Source of the DNA: Microbacterium algeriense
GTDB taxonomy: Bacteria; Actinomycetota; Actinomycetes; Actinomycetales; Microbacteriaceae
Assembly (NCBI RefSeq): GCF_008868005.1
Contig: NZ_WAAO01000003.1
Coordinates: 434,001 to 498,000, forward strand
Length of the DNA stretch: 64,000 nt
Direction of reading: 5' to 3'
Under the pieces are notes generated by a model that had not been told where the DNA came from, did not search any database, and was given only the letters and a program-made list of their open reading frames with translations. Shown piece by piece: positions 34,901 through 42,704 of the stretch (its first letter is position 1; each line of letters starts with the position of its first letter). The translations under genes were made by a program, and so were the position numbers.

Positions 34901-37900
34901 AGCACGCGGTCGCCGGAGACGCGCGCCTCGAGCCCGTCGGGCACCTCGAGACCGTCTTCCACGAGTGCGAGCTTGTCGCCCTCGGGGTCGGAGTCGTTCG
35001 CGAGCACGGGCACCGCGATCTCGCGGCCCGGTCGCACCACGACGGCGTCCTTGACCGCATAGGGCGGCTGGTTGACCTGCTCGGTGGGGGCGATGCCGAC
35101 GCGGATCGTGGCGATGCCCTCCTTGCCGAGCCGGTCGCGCACGCGGTACTTGAACACGTCGACGCCGCTCGCACCGTCCGCGGCCTCGTACGTGAAGTAG
35201 TTCGGCCCCACGGTGATGCGCCCCTTCGAGGGGCTGGACTCGATGCCGACGAGCTCCACAGAGTCGCCGTCGGTGTCGATGCCGTCGAGCGGCACCGCGA
35301 TGTTGACCTCGGTGCCGGCGAGGGCACGCGCCACGATGTCCTGAGGACGCGGGGCCGCGTTCTTCTCCTCGTCGATCGGCAGGATCTGCACCGTGACGTA
35401 GCCGGCCGCCTTCTGCTGACGGGAGTCGGAGACCTCGTAGGTGAGGTAGACCGTCTTCGCCTCCGGCCCGGCCTTGAAGCGCACCGTGTCCTGCGAGACG
35501 AACGCCTCACCGTCCTCGGGATCGACGAACGGCTCGATGAGCTCGGGTTCCACGTGCATGGCGTCGTCGCTCGGGTGAGTGTCGTTGTCGAGCACCGGGA
35601 TCGTGACGACGTCGCCGACGCGCACGGTGGCGGTGTCGGGGTTCGCGACCGGCTGGAGCAGCTTCTCCGGCGCCGGGATCGGGATCACGACGACCTCGCC
35701 GTCGGCGGACTTCGAGCCGTTCGAGATGCGGTACTTGATGCGCACCTGCTCCTCGAGCGCACCCTGGTCGGTGATCCGGAGGGTCTCGTGGTTGAGGACC
35801 GAGACCGAGATGCCGCTCTGGGGTTCGACGGTCACGGACTGGACGACGAGGATGCCGCCGCCCGGGTCGGTGTCGTTGTCGAGCACGCCGAGCAGCACGT
35901 CTCCGCCCGTGGGCAGCAGAGCCACGTCGCGGACGGCGACCGGGGGAAGGTCGGTCTCCGACTCCGGCATCACGTCGACGCGCACCAGACCCTCGCCGTT
36001 CTTGGGGCCCGTGGTCACCTGGTACTGCACGTAGTAGACGCCCGGCTTCTCGGCCATGAAGGAGAAGGTCTTGTTCGGGGTGTTCGGGATGATCGTCGCA
36101 CCCGGGGTGTCGAGCACGCGGCTCAGACGCAGCGGCTCGCGACTCGTGCTCGTGTCGTTCGCGGTCGGCGCGACCGTGACCTGCTCGCCGGCCCGGGTGA
36201 TCACGTGGTCGGCGTTGGTCTTCGGGTTCGTGGAGCCCTGTGGCCGGACGTCGATCGCGATCGTCGCGGTGCCGAGGTCGCCGAACGCGTCGGCGACGGT
36301 GACCTGCACATCCTTGCGTCCCTGCAGACTGGCGGTCGCCTTGTAGGTGAGCTGCCCGTCCTTGCTGAAGTCGACCTCGTCGCCGGGCGCCGCGATCACG
36401 TCCTTCAGATAGATGTCGTCGCCGTCGGGGTCGATCCAGTCCGGGAGGATGTTGTACGAGATCGTCCCGCCGGTCTCGACGGCGAGAGACGTCTTGCGCT
36501 TGGGCTTCGGCGCATCGTTCTTGCTCCACTCGCGCACCGTGAGCGAGACCACCGCGGTGTCCTTGCCCTTGCGGCCGTCGTCGACCTCGTAGGTGAAGCT
36601 CGCGGTGCCGGTGGCCTTCTCGTCGACCGCGATCTGCAGCGCTCCGCCGTTGTTGATCGGCTGCACGGTCCCGATCGACGGCTGGGCCTCGGCCAGGGCC
36701 GCGACGAGGACGTCGCCGTCCGGGTCGTTGTCGTTGTCGAGCACGGGGAGCAGCGTCGTGGCGCCGGGGCGCACGCCGTAGGAGTCGTCCTCCGCGATGG
36801 GCGGCGTGTTCTCCTCGCTGCGCTCCGGGAGCGTGGTCTCGACGGTCTCCTCGGTCGAGTCCTCCTGGTTCTCCGTCTCGCCCTCGGGCGGCGTCAGGTC
36901 GTTCCAGTTGTCGACGCGCTGCAGGCTCTCGTTGGCCAGCCAGGCGGCACCGCCGACTGCGTCGTTGAGGATGATCACGTCGCGGTTGACGCGGAACGTC
37001 AGGCTGGCGGAGTTCTCGGCACCCTCGATCGGGGCGTTCACGTCGTTGGCGTCGCCGGGGCATTCGCGGATGAAGGTCGCCGAACCCGCCCAGGCCCCGT
37101 AGGTGCAGCCGCGGAGCCATACCGGCGCCGCCGCCGTTCCTGCGCCGCCCGCCGACGTCTCGGTGGGCTCGCTGCCGTCGAGGGGGACCCGCACGAGCGC
37201 CGAGGGGGTGGCGAGGGCGACCGCGTCGGTCTCGGCCGACGCCTGCTGCAGCACGGCGTCCACCGCGCCCTGGATCTCCGTGCGGAAGCCGCCGGGCGTG
37301 GTCATGAACCCTGCCGCCCTGTCCAGGACGACGGGCGTGCGGCCGACGGAGGTGATGCTCGGCCGCTCGGCCAGGTCGAGCTCGCCGACCGATGCCGTCG
37401 ACGGGTCGCCAGGGGCACCCTCGTGGTCGACCGGGACAGTGACGACCTCTCCGCGTTCTGCGGAGAGCGCGAAGACGGTGCCGTCGTCGGCGACGACGAC
37501 GTCGGACTTCTCCCCCAGTTCGACGACGGGCTCCGCGGCCTCGATCTCGAAGGAGGAGATCCCCTTCACGGGCACGACCCAGAGATCACCCGACTTCTCG
37601 TCGAGGATGGCGGCGGTGTTCGCGCCGAGGGCCACCTTCGCGTCGGAGGGGATGAGGGACGAGTCCCCGAGCGACACGCGCGCCGGATCCACTGCCGTCA
37701 GCGTCGAGGCGCTCTCGTCGACGACGACGACGTTGGCCGCGGCCTGCAGGATGTCGTAGTTCTCGCTGGTGGTGCGCAGACCGCCGTCGAGGATCGTCGA
37801 TTCGTTGTTGAAATGTCCGACGAGCAGACTGGAGGTCTTGGTGATCCAGACGCCGCCGTCGTTGAGATCCACCTTGGTGGTGGGGAACCCCTCATAGGTG

Positions 37901-37995
37901 AACGCCATGGTGGTGATGGCGATGACGCCGACGGTGACGCCGGCCGCGGACGCCAGCGTCTTGGGTCGCGCGCGCATCCATGACAACGCCTTCAT
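31921..37995 (-). CDS. Giant Ig-like/fibronectin type III surface protein (2024 aa)
   Basis: The N-terminus has a short cytosolic head and one hydrophobic anchor or signal segment (about 15-33). Residues 60-350 look like a beta-propeller-type domain with a CTYG..FIREC cysteine pair. Nine or so Ig/cadherin-like repeats follow (about 390-1450), each marked by an Asp-rich turn such as NDNDPDGD, ANDSDPEGD or ANDEDPDGT, probably calcium binding. About five FN3 domains fill 1465-1930, and a C-terminal domain contains CNPDTCYY, RIRCLENG and RLSCWHGG. It is the first gene of the operon and corresponds to FN3 of the bifidobacterial PFNA set. It would project from the membrane and may bind surfaces or form part of the export path. 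Function is unknown. Confidence 0.8.
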   Translation of the reverse strand: MKALSWMRARPKTLASAAGVTVGVIAITTMAFTYEGFPTTKVDLNDGGVWITKTSSLLVGHFNNESTILDGGLRTTSENYDILQAAANVVVVDESASTLTAVDPARVSLGDSSLIPSDAKVALGANTAAILDEKSGDLWVVPVKGISSFEIEAAEPVVELGEKSDVVVADDGTVFALSAERGEVVTVPVDHEGAPGDPSTASVGELDLAERPSITSVGRTPVVLDRAAGFMTTPGGFRTEIQGAVDAVLQQASAETDAVALATPSALVRVPLDGSEPTETSAGGAGTAAAPVWLRGCTYGAWAGSATFIRECPGDANDVNAPIEGAENSASLTFRVNRDVIILNDAVGGAAWLANESLQRVDNWNDLTPPEGETENQEDSTEETVETTLPERSEENTPPIAEDDSYGVRPGATTLLPVLDNDNDPDGDVLVAALAEAQPSIGTVQPINNGGALQIAVDEKATGTASFTYEVDDGRKGKDTAVVSLTVREWSKNDAPKPKRKTSLAVETGGTISYNILPDWIDPDGDDIYLKDVIAAPGDEVDFSKDGQLTYKATASLQGRKDVQVTVADAFGDLGTATIAIDVRPQGSTNPKTNADHVITRAGEQVTVAPTANDTSTSREPLRLSRVLDTPGATIIPNTPNKTFSFMAEKPGVYYVQYQVTTGPKNGEGLVRVDVMPESETDLPPVAVRDVALLPTGGDVLLGVLDNDTDPGGGILVVQSVTVEPQSGISVSVLNHETLRITDQGALEEQVRIKYRISNGSKSADGEVVVIPIPAPEKLLQPVANPDTATVRVGDVVTIPVLDNDTHPSDDAMHVEPELIEPFVDPEDGEAFVSQDTVRFKAGPEAKTVYLTYEVSDSRQQKAAGYVTVQILPIDEEKNAAPRPQDIVARALAGTEVNIAVPLDGIDTDGDSVELVGIESSPSKGRITVGPNYFTYEAADGASGVDVFKYRVRDRLGKEGIATIRVGIAPTEQVNQPPYAVKDAVVVRPGREIAVPVLANDSDPEGDKLALVEDGLEVPDGLEARVSGDRVLVQAPDRETETSLQYTVADARGATAMATLQITVDEEVPLQAPVARDDRLQPADLKDGGLTADLDILANDEDPDGTTDALDVEIGEGGTPLENGKVRVTVTEELQLIRYTLTDRDGLAASAFIFVPSRADLRPTLTSTKPLEVVSGETETLPLSEYVTVAGGGEVVITEKAKVSANHADGADLLKDARTLVYTSAAGYFGPDSLTFEVTDGTGPDDPEGRKATLSIPINVLPPENQQPTFVQGQVNVAPGEPATSLDLAALTDDPDPEDKGKHDYALVGGEGKGISARIEGGDKLVVEAASNAKKGTAITLKLRISDGTTEPVEGTVEVMVTASTRSMPAANTDTIAEADAGKTIVVPALANDYNPFPETPLKIVSAVAESGVGDVEFTADQVTVTPGDSFVGTLVVRYRIQDATEDSDREVNGQIVVTVQDVPDAPGVPAIVTEQDRTVVVSFSAPANNGAEITKYTVRSLGGSPYTKDCQSTTCTLDGLTNNVEYTFQVTATNRVGESDPSAASAPARPDARPDTPNPPTLAFGDKSLKVAWQTPSTPGSPVDRYTLEISPAPPSGITQKEVTGNSTTWEGLENGSDYQVRVQAHNRAPDPSSWSGWSASEIPAGPPFAPAAPTTQELSPVGGQAQMRVSWTAPDKNGDAIRGYRLEVLRGGSVVRTLTPGPEATSQAIVVENSETPYTYRIQANNKAGWGEMSAPSAPRRGVVAPGAPTSLRIADEGDRSLTISFNEGSRNGAAPGEITNQYRLNGGDWRTVPGDKVLRGLENGVNYTVEVRAVANVDGSTYSGAVSNSATGNPHGKPHAPDVSAESLQTDVRLNWNANGSPNGRSIQVVQISVDGGGWQNVGMSGSVNVGTYSEYHSIKARAMDNTGAWSDESPTRGATAQAKPQPRWWASQGTDSGNCNPDTCYYLNLNTANVNAGRYRIRCLENGTPYRSASGQTSTYNWYDVPANGTIRLSCWHGGMNRTLQADIEGVGWSEATTWP

Positions 37996-38069
37996 ACCCG
38001 GTTCCCCCCCAGGGTGACACTCTCGGATTTCTCGATCGCGGGTCCGACCGACCCACGGAGCACCCGTTC

Positions 38070-38118
38070 ATCCTAACCGGGTCCCGGAATACTGCTCGAT
38101 GGGGAGTTGTCCCCATCG
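38070..38118 (-). promoter_or_regulatory. Promoter of the type VII/PFNA-like operon with shared palindrome
   Basis: ATGGGGA (38099-38105), four bases, TCCCCAT (38110-38116) form a perfect inverted repeat, extended by C-G on each side to 38097-38118. On the minus strand the -10 box TAGGAT (38070-38075) follows after 23 bases with no good -35. The giant-protein ATG at 37995 is about 67 bases downstream of the likely start of transcription. Confidence 0.7.
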
Positions 38119-38124
38119 TTCCCC

Positions 38125-38694
38125 TCACGCCCGCCAGCACCCCGCGATGTGATCGTCGACCATCCCGGCCGACTGCATGAGGGCGTACATCGTGGTCGGT
38201 CCGACGAAGCGGAACCCACGGCGCCGCAGCTCTTTGCTCAGCGCGGTCGACTCCGGCGTGACGGCGGGGACGTCCGCGAAGGCCGCCGGACGGATCGGGG
38301 ACGGCGGCGGGGCGAAAGACCACATCAGCGCGTCGAGCTCGCCCTCCGCCATGGTGCGCACGATGCGGGCGTTGCCGATCGTCGCCTCGATCTTGGCGCG
38401 GTTCCGGATGATGCCGGCATCGGCCATCAGCTGCGCGACGTCGCTCTCGTCGAACTCGGAGACGAGCTCGGGCTCGAAGCCGCGGAAGACCTCGCGGAAC
38501 CGAGGGCGCTTGCGCAGGATCGTGATCCAGGACAGTCCCGCCTGGAAGCCCTCCAGCGACATCTTCTCGAACAGGGCGCGATCTCCGTGCAGCGGGGTGC
38601 CCCACTCCTCGTCGTGATAGCGACGGTATTCGTCGTCGTCACCCACCCAGGCGCAGCGGTCGCGGGCGTCGGGGCCCGTGATCAGAGAGGTCAT
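38125..38694 (-). CDS. tag: DNA-3-methyladenine glycosylase I
   Basis: A 189-residue Tag-family glycosylase beginning with RCAWVGDDDEYRRYHDEEWG, followed by ALFEKMSLEGFQAGLSWITILRKR, and ending in VDDHIAGCWRA. The N-terminal Cys and His with the C-terminal H-x-x-x-C (HIAGC) form the family's zinc site, and Glu of SLEGFQAGLSW is conserved. It excises 3-methyladenine from alkylated DNA. The ATG at 38694 lies six bases after a TAGCCT -10 box, so the mRNA is probably leaderless. Its end is close to the control region of the giant-protein operon. Confidence 0.93.
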   Translation of the reverse strand: MTSLITGPDARDRCAWVGDDDEYRRYHDEEWGTPLHGDRALFEKMSLEGFQAGLSWITILRKRPRFREVFRGFEPELVSEFDESDVAQLMADAGIIRNRAKIEATIGNARIVRTMAEGELDALMWSFAPPPSPIRPAAFADVPAVTPESTALSKELRRRGFRFVGPTTMYALMQSAGMVDDHIAGCWRA

Positions 38695-38700
38695 GCCCTC

Positions 38701-38706
38701 AGGCTA
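38701..38706 (-). promoter_or_regulatory. Leaderless -10 box (TAGCCT) for tag
   Basis: On the minus strand TAGCCT is followed after exactly six bases by the ATG at 38694. No ribosome-binding site is visible. Confidence 0.55.
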
Positions 38707-38738
38707 TCCGCGGCCACCGACCCCGGATCCCATCGTGC

Positions 38739-39335
38739 ATGATGGTTCCGGAGCGCTCCCCGACGCGGATGTGAACGCGGAGCGCTCGCGGAGACCACGC
38801 GTACCGCTCGCTGCGGAAGGATGCACTCATCGCTCATCACGATCCGATCCAGGCGGAGCCGGCCCGGCGTCGTCGGCGCCTCCGGTGGCTCACCGGGCTC
38901 GCGGCGACCGCAGTGCTCCTCCTCGTCGCCGTGGCGGTGCTGACGCAGCGGTTCGGCTACACCACGAACGTCACGATCCCTCTGAGCTACGTCAGCGACA
39001 GCGGTCAGACCTACTCCTGCACGTACGACTACCGCACTCCCGACCGTCTGCCGATGCCCGCAGCCATCGCCGAGCAGATGAACGAGCGGGACTGGTCCGG
39101 GACCGGTCAGCTGATCTACGACTGGGCGAAGACCCACCCCGCCGAGCACTGGACGACGGAGGAGGACCTGCCCGCAGACGACCCGCGCTCGACGAGGGCG
39201 GATGCGTCGTGGGGCCTCGCGATGGACAGGTACGTGACGTTCCCGCCGTGGCTCGTCGACGGGGAGGGCGGAGCCGAGTACGAGCTGCGCTGGGAAGCGC
39301 GCCCCGGCAGCGACTGCGAGGACGGCCTGCGCTGA
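38739..39335 (+). pseudogene. Small single-span membrane protein, 5' end broken or start unclear
   Basis: From the GTG at 38913 the frame encodes 140 residues (VLLLVAVAVLTQRF, then a polar exported domain with two cysteines). That start cuts into the membrane helix. The same frame continues upstream as good coding sequence (PARRRRRLRWLTGLAATAV), the expected basic head and first half of the helix, but reaches a TGA at 38772-38774 with no usable start after it. A tandem ATG at 38739 precedes that TGA in the same frame. Either a nonsense change or frameshift has broken the N-terminus, or an unusual start codon is used. No family is recognised. The intergenic part, 38695-38738, holds the divergent tag promoter. 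Confidence 0.4.
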
Positions 39336-39369
39336 CCCCGGTGGGCCGCCCGCCGCGACGTCCAGCGGT

Positions 39370-40413
39370 TCAGACGAAGGTGGCGGCGTCGATCACGAAC
39401 CGGTAGCGCACGTCGGACGCGAGCACGCGCTCGTACGCCTCGTTGATCGCCGACGCCGGGATCACCTCGATCTGCGCGGTGATCCCGTGCTCGGCGCAGA
39501 AGTCGAGCATCTCCTGCGTCTCGCGGATGCCGCCGATGTTCGAGCCGGCGATCGAGCGGCGTCCGGCGATCAGCGACCCGGCGTTCAGGGCGAGGGCCTC
39601 GGCCGGGGCACCGACGCACACGATCGTGCCGTCGACATCGAGCAGCCCGAGGTAGGAGCGGAGGTCGATCACGGCGCTCACGGTGTTGAGGATCACGTCG
39701 AACGAGCCGCGCAGCTTGCGGAAGGTCTCCCGGTCGCTCGTCGCGAAATAGCGATCGGCCCCCAGGCGCAGACCGTCGTCCTGCTTCGCCAGCGTCTGCG
39801 AGAGCACGGTGACCTCGGCGCCCAGCGCGTGCGCGATCTGCACGCCCATGTGCCCCAGCCCGCCCAGCCCGACGACGGCGACGCGCGTTCCGGGTCCGAC
39901 CTTCCAGTGCCGCAGGGGCGAATACGTCGTGATGCCCGCGCACAGCAGCGGCGCCGCGGCATCCAGCGGCAGGGCGTCGGGGATGCGCAGCACGAAGCCT
40001 TCCGTCACCACGACCTGCTCCGAGTAGCCGCCCTGGGTGATGGTGCCGTCACGATCGACCGCGCCGTAGGTGCCGACGGCGCCCTGCGTGCAGAACTGCT
40101 CATCGCCGCGGAGGCAGTACCGGCATTCTCCGCACGAGTTCACCAGACAGCCGACACCGACGCGGTCGCCGACGGCGTGCTTCGTGACCTCGGCGCCCAC
40201 GGCCGCGACCGTCCCGGTGATCTCGTGCCCCGGAGCCAGCGGGTACTGCTGCGGACCCCAGTCCCCGCGGACGGTGTGGATGTCGGAGTGGCAGATGCCC
40301 GCGAAGGCGATGTCGATGAGCACATCGTGCGGGCCGAGCTCCCGACGCTCGATCACGGTCTTCTCGAGCGGGGCGGCTTCGGCGGGGGCGGCGTAGGCGG
40401 TGACGGTCGACAT
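39370..40413 (-). CDS. Zinc-dependent NAD(P) alcohol dehydrogenase
   Basis: A 347-residue medium-chain dehydrogenase of the YahK/cinnamyl-alcohol-dehydrogenase type. Catalytic zinc ligands lie in GICHSDIH and PGHEITG, the structural zinc site is [15 protein letters not shown], and the nucleotide-binding turn is [15 protein letters not shown]. These enzymes interconvert aldehydes and alcohols, usually with NADPH. GAGGAG lies four bases before the ATG. A TAGTCT sequence at 40440-40445 is a possible -10. It follows the acyl-CoA oxidase gene but has a 90-base gap. The substrate is not determined. Confidence 0.88.
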   Translation of the reverse strand: MSTVTAYAAPAEAAPLEKTVIERRELGPHDVLIDIAFAGICHSDIHTVRGDWGPQQYPLAPGHEITGTVAAVGAEVTKHAVGDRVGVGCLVNSCGECRYCLRGDEQFCTQGAVGTYGAVDRDGTITQGGYSEQVVVTEGFVLRIPDALPLDAAAPLLCAGITTYSPLRHWKVGPGTRVAVVGLGGLGHMGVQIAHALGAEVTVLSQTLAKQDDGLRLGADRYFATSDRETFRKLRGSFDVILNTVSAVIDLRSYLGLLDVDGTIVCVGAPAEALALNAGSLIAGRRSIAGSNIGGIRETQEMLDFCAEHGITAQIEVIPASAINEAYERVLASDVRYRFVIDAATFV

Positions 40414-40502
40414 GATGCTCCTCGGGTCGGTACTCGCCGAGACTATCCCCCGGCGCCGATGAGTGCGCCGAGCGCCCTGCTGATCCGCACGTGCCGAACG
40501 CG

Positions 40503-42557
40503 TCAGCGCTTCTGCCGCTTGAGCACCTTCTCCTCGATCGGGGCCTTGCCCGTCGCGGCGAGGTCAGCGTAGTAGGCGCGGGCCTCGTCCTGACGCTGCT
40601 TCTCGATGCCGCTCGCGATGGGCGCACGCACGTGCTCCGGCTCGTAGCCGAACGCGTTCACGAGGTCGAGCGCGTAGGGGCGCAGACGTGCGCAGAGGCG
40701 ATCGATGTAGCTCGACACCGCCGCGGCGCGCTGCATCGACAGCCGGCCATGGATGAGGTGCCAGGCAAGGTGCTTCTCGATGAGCTGCAAGCCGAACAGG
40801 TCGCGCAGCCAGGTGAGCACCTTCTTCGTCTGCGGGTCGTCGATCCGGCGCAGCGCATCGGTGAACGCCTCCCACTGCAGCAGCTCGCCGTGCGCACGCG
40901 CGGCTTCGATGAGCTCGGCCTGGTTCTCGTTGAACAGACGGGCGCCGAGCGCCTTGTCCTTCCCGCCCGCGCGCAGGCGTCCGGCGATGTCGGCGACCAT
41001 CTGCTGGACCCGTCCGGCGAGCAGGTCGTGCTGCTGCTCCTCGCGGAGTCCGCGCTCGACCGAACGGCTCACCTGGCCGAAGTCCGACACGGCCTGGCCG
41101 AGCTGGCGGAGGCCGGCGCCGTGGAACAGCTTGCCCGCCGTCATGCCGACGGCGAACTTCGCGAGCGCCGCGGCATCCTTGCCCTGGAACTGCTTGGCAT
41201 AGTCGGTCAGCAGCCGCTTGCCGACGAGCTGCAGCAGCACGTTGTTGTCGCCCTCGAAAGTGACGTAGATGTCGAGATCCTGGCGGAGTCCGACCAGACG
41301 GTTCTCGAACATGAAGCCCGAGCCGCCGCAGGCCTCGCGTGCCTCCTGCAGCGTGTCGAGGGCGTGCCACGTCGACAGCGGCTTGAGCGCCGCGGCGAGC
41401 GTCTCGAGGTCCTCACGGTCGTCGGGGGTATCGGTGCGACCGGAGAAGACCCCGTCGAACTTCTGCAGGAACTCGTCGTGCGCGAAGATCTGCGCGTACG
41501 TCGTGGCCAGGCGCGGGAGCAGACGGCGCTGGTGCTTGCCGTAGTCCATGAGCACGACCTCCTGCCCGTCCGCGCCGTCGAACTGCCGGCGCTGCGTGGC
41601 GTAGGTGATCGCGATGTGCAGGCCGAGCGCCGAAGCCCAGGATGCGGCGCCGTCGAGCGAGACACGCCCCTGCACGAGGGTGCCGAGCATCGTGAAGAAC
41701 CGGCGGCCTGGACTGTCGATGGCGCTGGAGTAGGTGCCGTCCGCGGCGACGTCGCCGTAGCGGTTGAGCAGGTTCGTGCGCGGGATGCGCACCTGATCGA
41801 ACGAGAGCCGGCCGTTGTCGATGCCGTTCAGCCCGCCCTTGAGGCCGTCGTCCTCGCGCCCGATACCGGGCAGGTCGACGCCGTCCTCGCCGCGCAGCGG
41901 CACATAGAAGCAGTGCACGCCGTGGTTGACGCCGTTCGTGATCAGCTGGGCGAAGACGGTGGCCGCGATGCCGTGCAGCGCGGCATTGCCGAGGTACTCC
42001 TTCACGGCGCCGCGGAACGGCGTGTGGATGACGAACTCCTCGGTCTCCGGGTCGTACGTCGCTGTGGTGCCGACGGCGGCGACGTCGGAGCCATGGCCGA
42101 TCTCGGTCATCGCGAAAGCGCCGGGGATCGACAGGTCCATGACTCCGGGGAGCCACTTGTCGTGGTGCTCCTCGGTGCCCAGCTGCAGGATCGCGGAGCC
42201 GAAGAGGCCCCACTGCACGCCCGACTTGATCTGCAGGCTCGGATCGGCGACCACGAGCTCTTCGAATCCGGCGATGTTGCCGCCGTTGTTCTCCTCGCCG
42301 CCGAAGCGCTTCGGGAACGCGCGGTGGACCGCCTTGTTGTCGACGAGAAGGTGCAGCTGGCTCAGGACCCGCTCGCGGTGCTCATCCTTGCCCAGCTCGT
42401 CCTTGCGCCAGAACGCCGAATCCTTGATCATCTCGCGGGCCTGACGCCGGACGTCGCCCCAGGTTCCCATCAGCAGATCGTTGACGCGGGCGACATCGAT
42501 CGCGGGGGTCGCCTCGACGATCGGGGCGTTGGCAGGACGGACGGCGGCGTCGACCAT
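40503..42557 (-). CDS. Acyl-CoA oxidase/dehydrogenase family flavoprotein
   Basis: A 684-residue protein of the acyl-CoA oxidase branch: the FAD-binding segment [35 protein letters not shown] in the middle domain, and the catalytic glutamate in [16 protein letters not shown]. The length and the long C-terminal domain match peroxisomal-type oxidases that actinobacteria use in the first step of fatty-acid beta-oxidation, producing trans-2-enoyl-CoA. GAGAGGAACG lies before the ATG. The 147-base region ahead of it contains a long inverted repeat. No other beta-oxidation genes are adjacent. Whether oxygen or an electron-transfer protein is the acceptor cannot be decided here. Confidence 0.87.
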   Translation of the reverse strand: MVDAAVRPANAPIVEATPAIDVARVNDLLMGTWGDVRRQAREMIKDSAFWRKDELGKDEHRERVLSQLHLLVDNKAVHRAFPKRFGGEENNGGNIAGFEELVVADPSLQIKSGVQWGLFGSAILQLGTEEHHDKWLPGVMDLSIPGAFAMTEIGHGSDVAAVGTTATYDPETEEFVIHTPFRGAVKEYLGNAALHGIAATVFAQLITNGVNHGVHCFYVPLRGEDGVDLPGIGREDDGLKGGLNGIDNGRLSFDQVRIPRTNLLNRYGDVAADGTYSSAIDSPGRRFFTMLGTLVQGRVSLDGAASWASALGLHIAITYATQRRQFDGADGQEVVLMDYGKHQRRLLPRLATTYAQIFAHDEFLQKFDGVFSGRTDTPDDREDLETLAAALKPLSTWHALDTLQEAREACGGSGFMFENRLVGLRQDLDIYVTFEGDNNVLLQLVGKRLLTDYAKQFQGKDAAALAKFAVGMTAGKLFHGAGLRQLGQAVSDFGQVSRSVERGLREEQQHDLLAGRVQQMVADIAGRLRAGGKDKALGARLFNENQAELIEAARAHGELLQWEAFTDALRRIDDPQTKKVLTWLRDLFGLQLIEKHLAWHLIHGRLSMQRAAAVSSYIDRLCARLRPYALDLVNAFGYEPEHVRAPIASGIEKQRQDEARAYYADLAATGKAPIEEKVLKRQKR

Positions 42558-42598
42558 GAGCGTTCCTCTCAGAGGGAAGTAGGGATACGACCATGGTA

Positions 42599-42684
42599 GG
42601 TCTGCGACAACCAGCAGCGAACTGCCCTGTCCCTTTCCTCCAATGCGCGGCAGGCACAGGGCCGCGCCCTGTTGTCGTCAGACC
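42599..42684. repeat. Long imperfect inverted repeat between HTTM and acyl-CoA oxidase genes
   Basis: GGTCTGCGACAAC (42599-42611) and GTTGTCGTCAGACC (42671-42684) pair along 13 positions with one bulged base, separated by 59 bases that contain smaller complementary pieces (CCCTGT with ACAGGG, CTGCC with GGCAG). It lies downstream of the HTTM gene and upstream of the acyl-CoA oxidase gene, both on the minus strand, so it may be a terminator, attenuator or 5' leader structure. Confidence 0.5.
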
Positions 42685-42704
42685 ACAGTCGACCGGTCCC
42701 GCCC

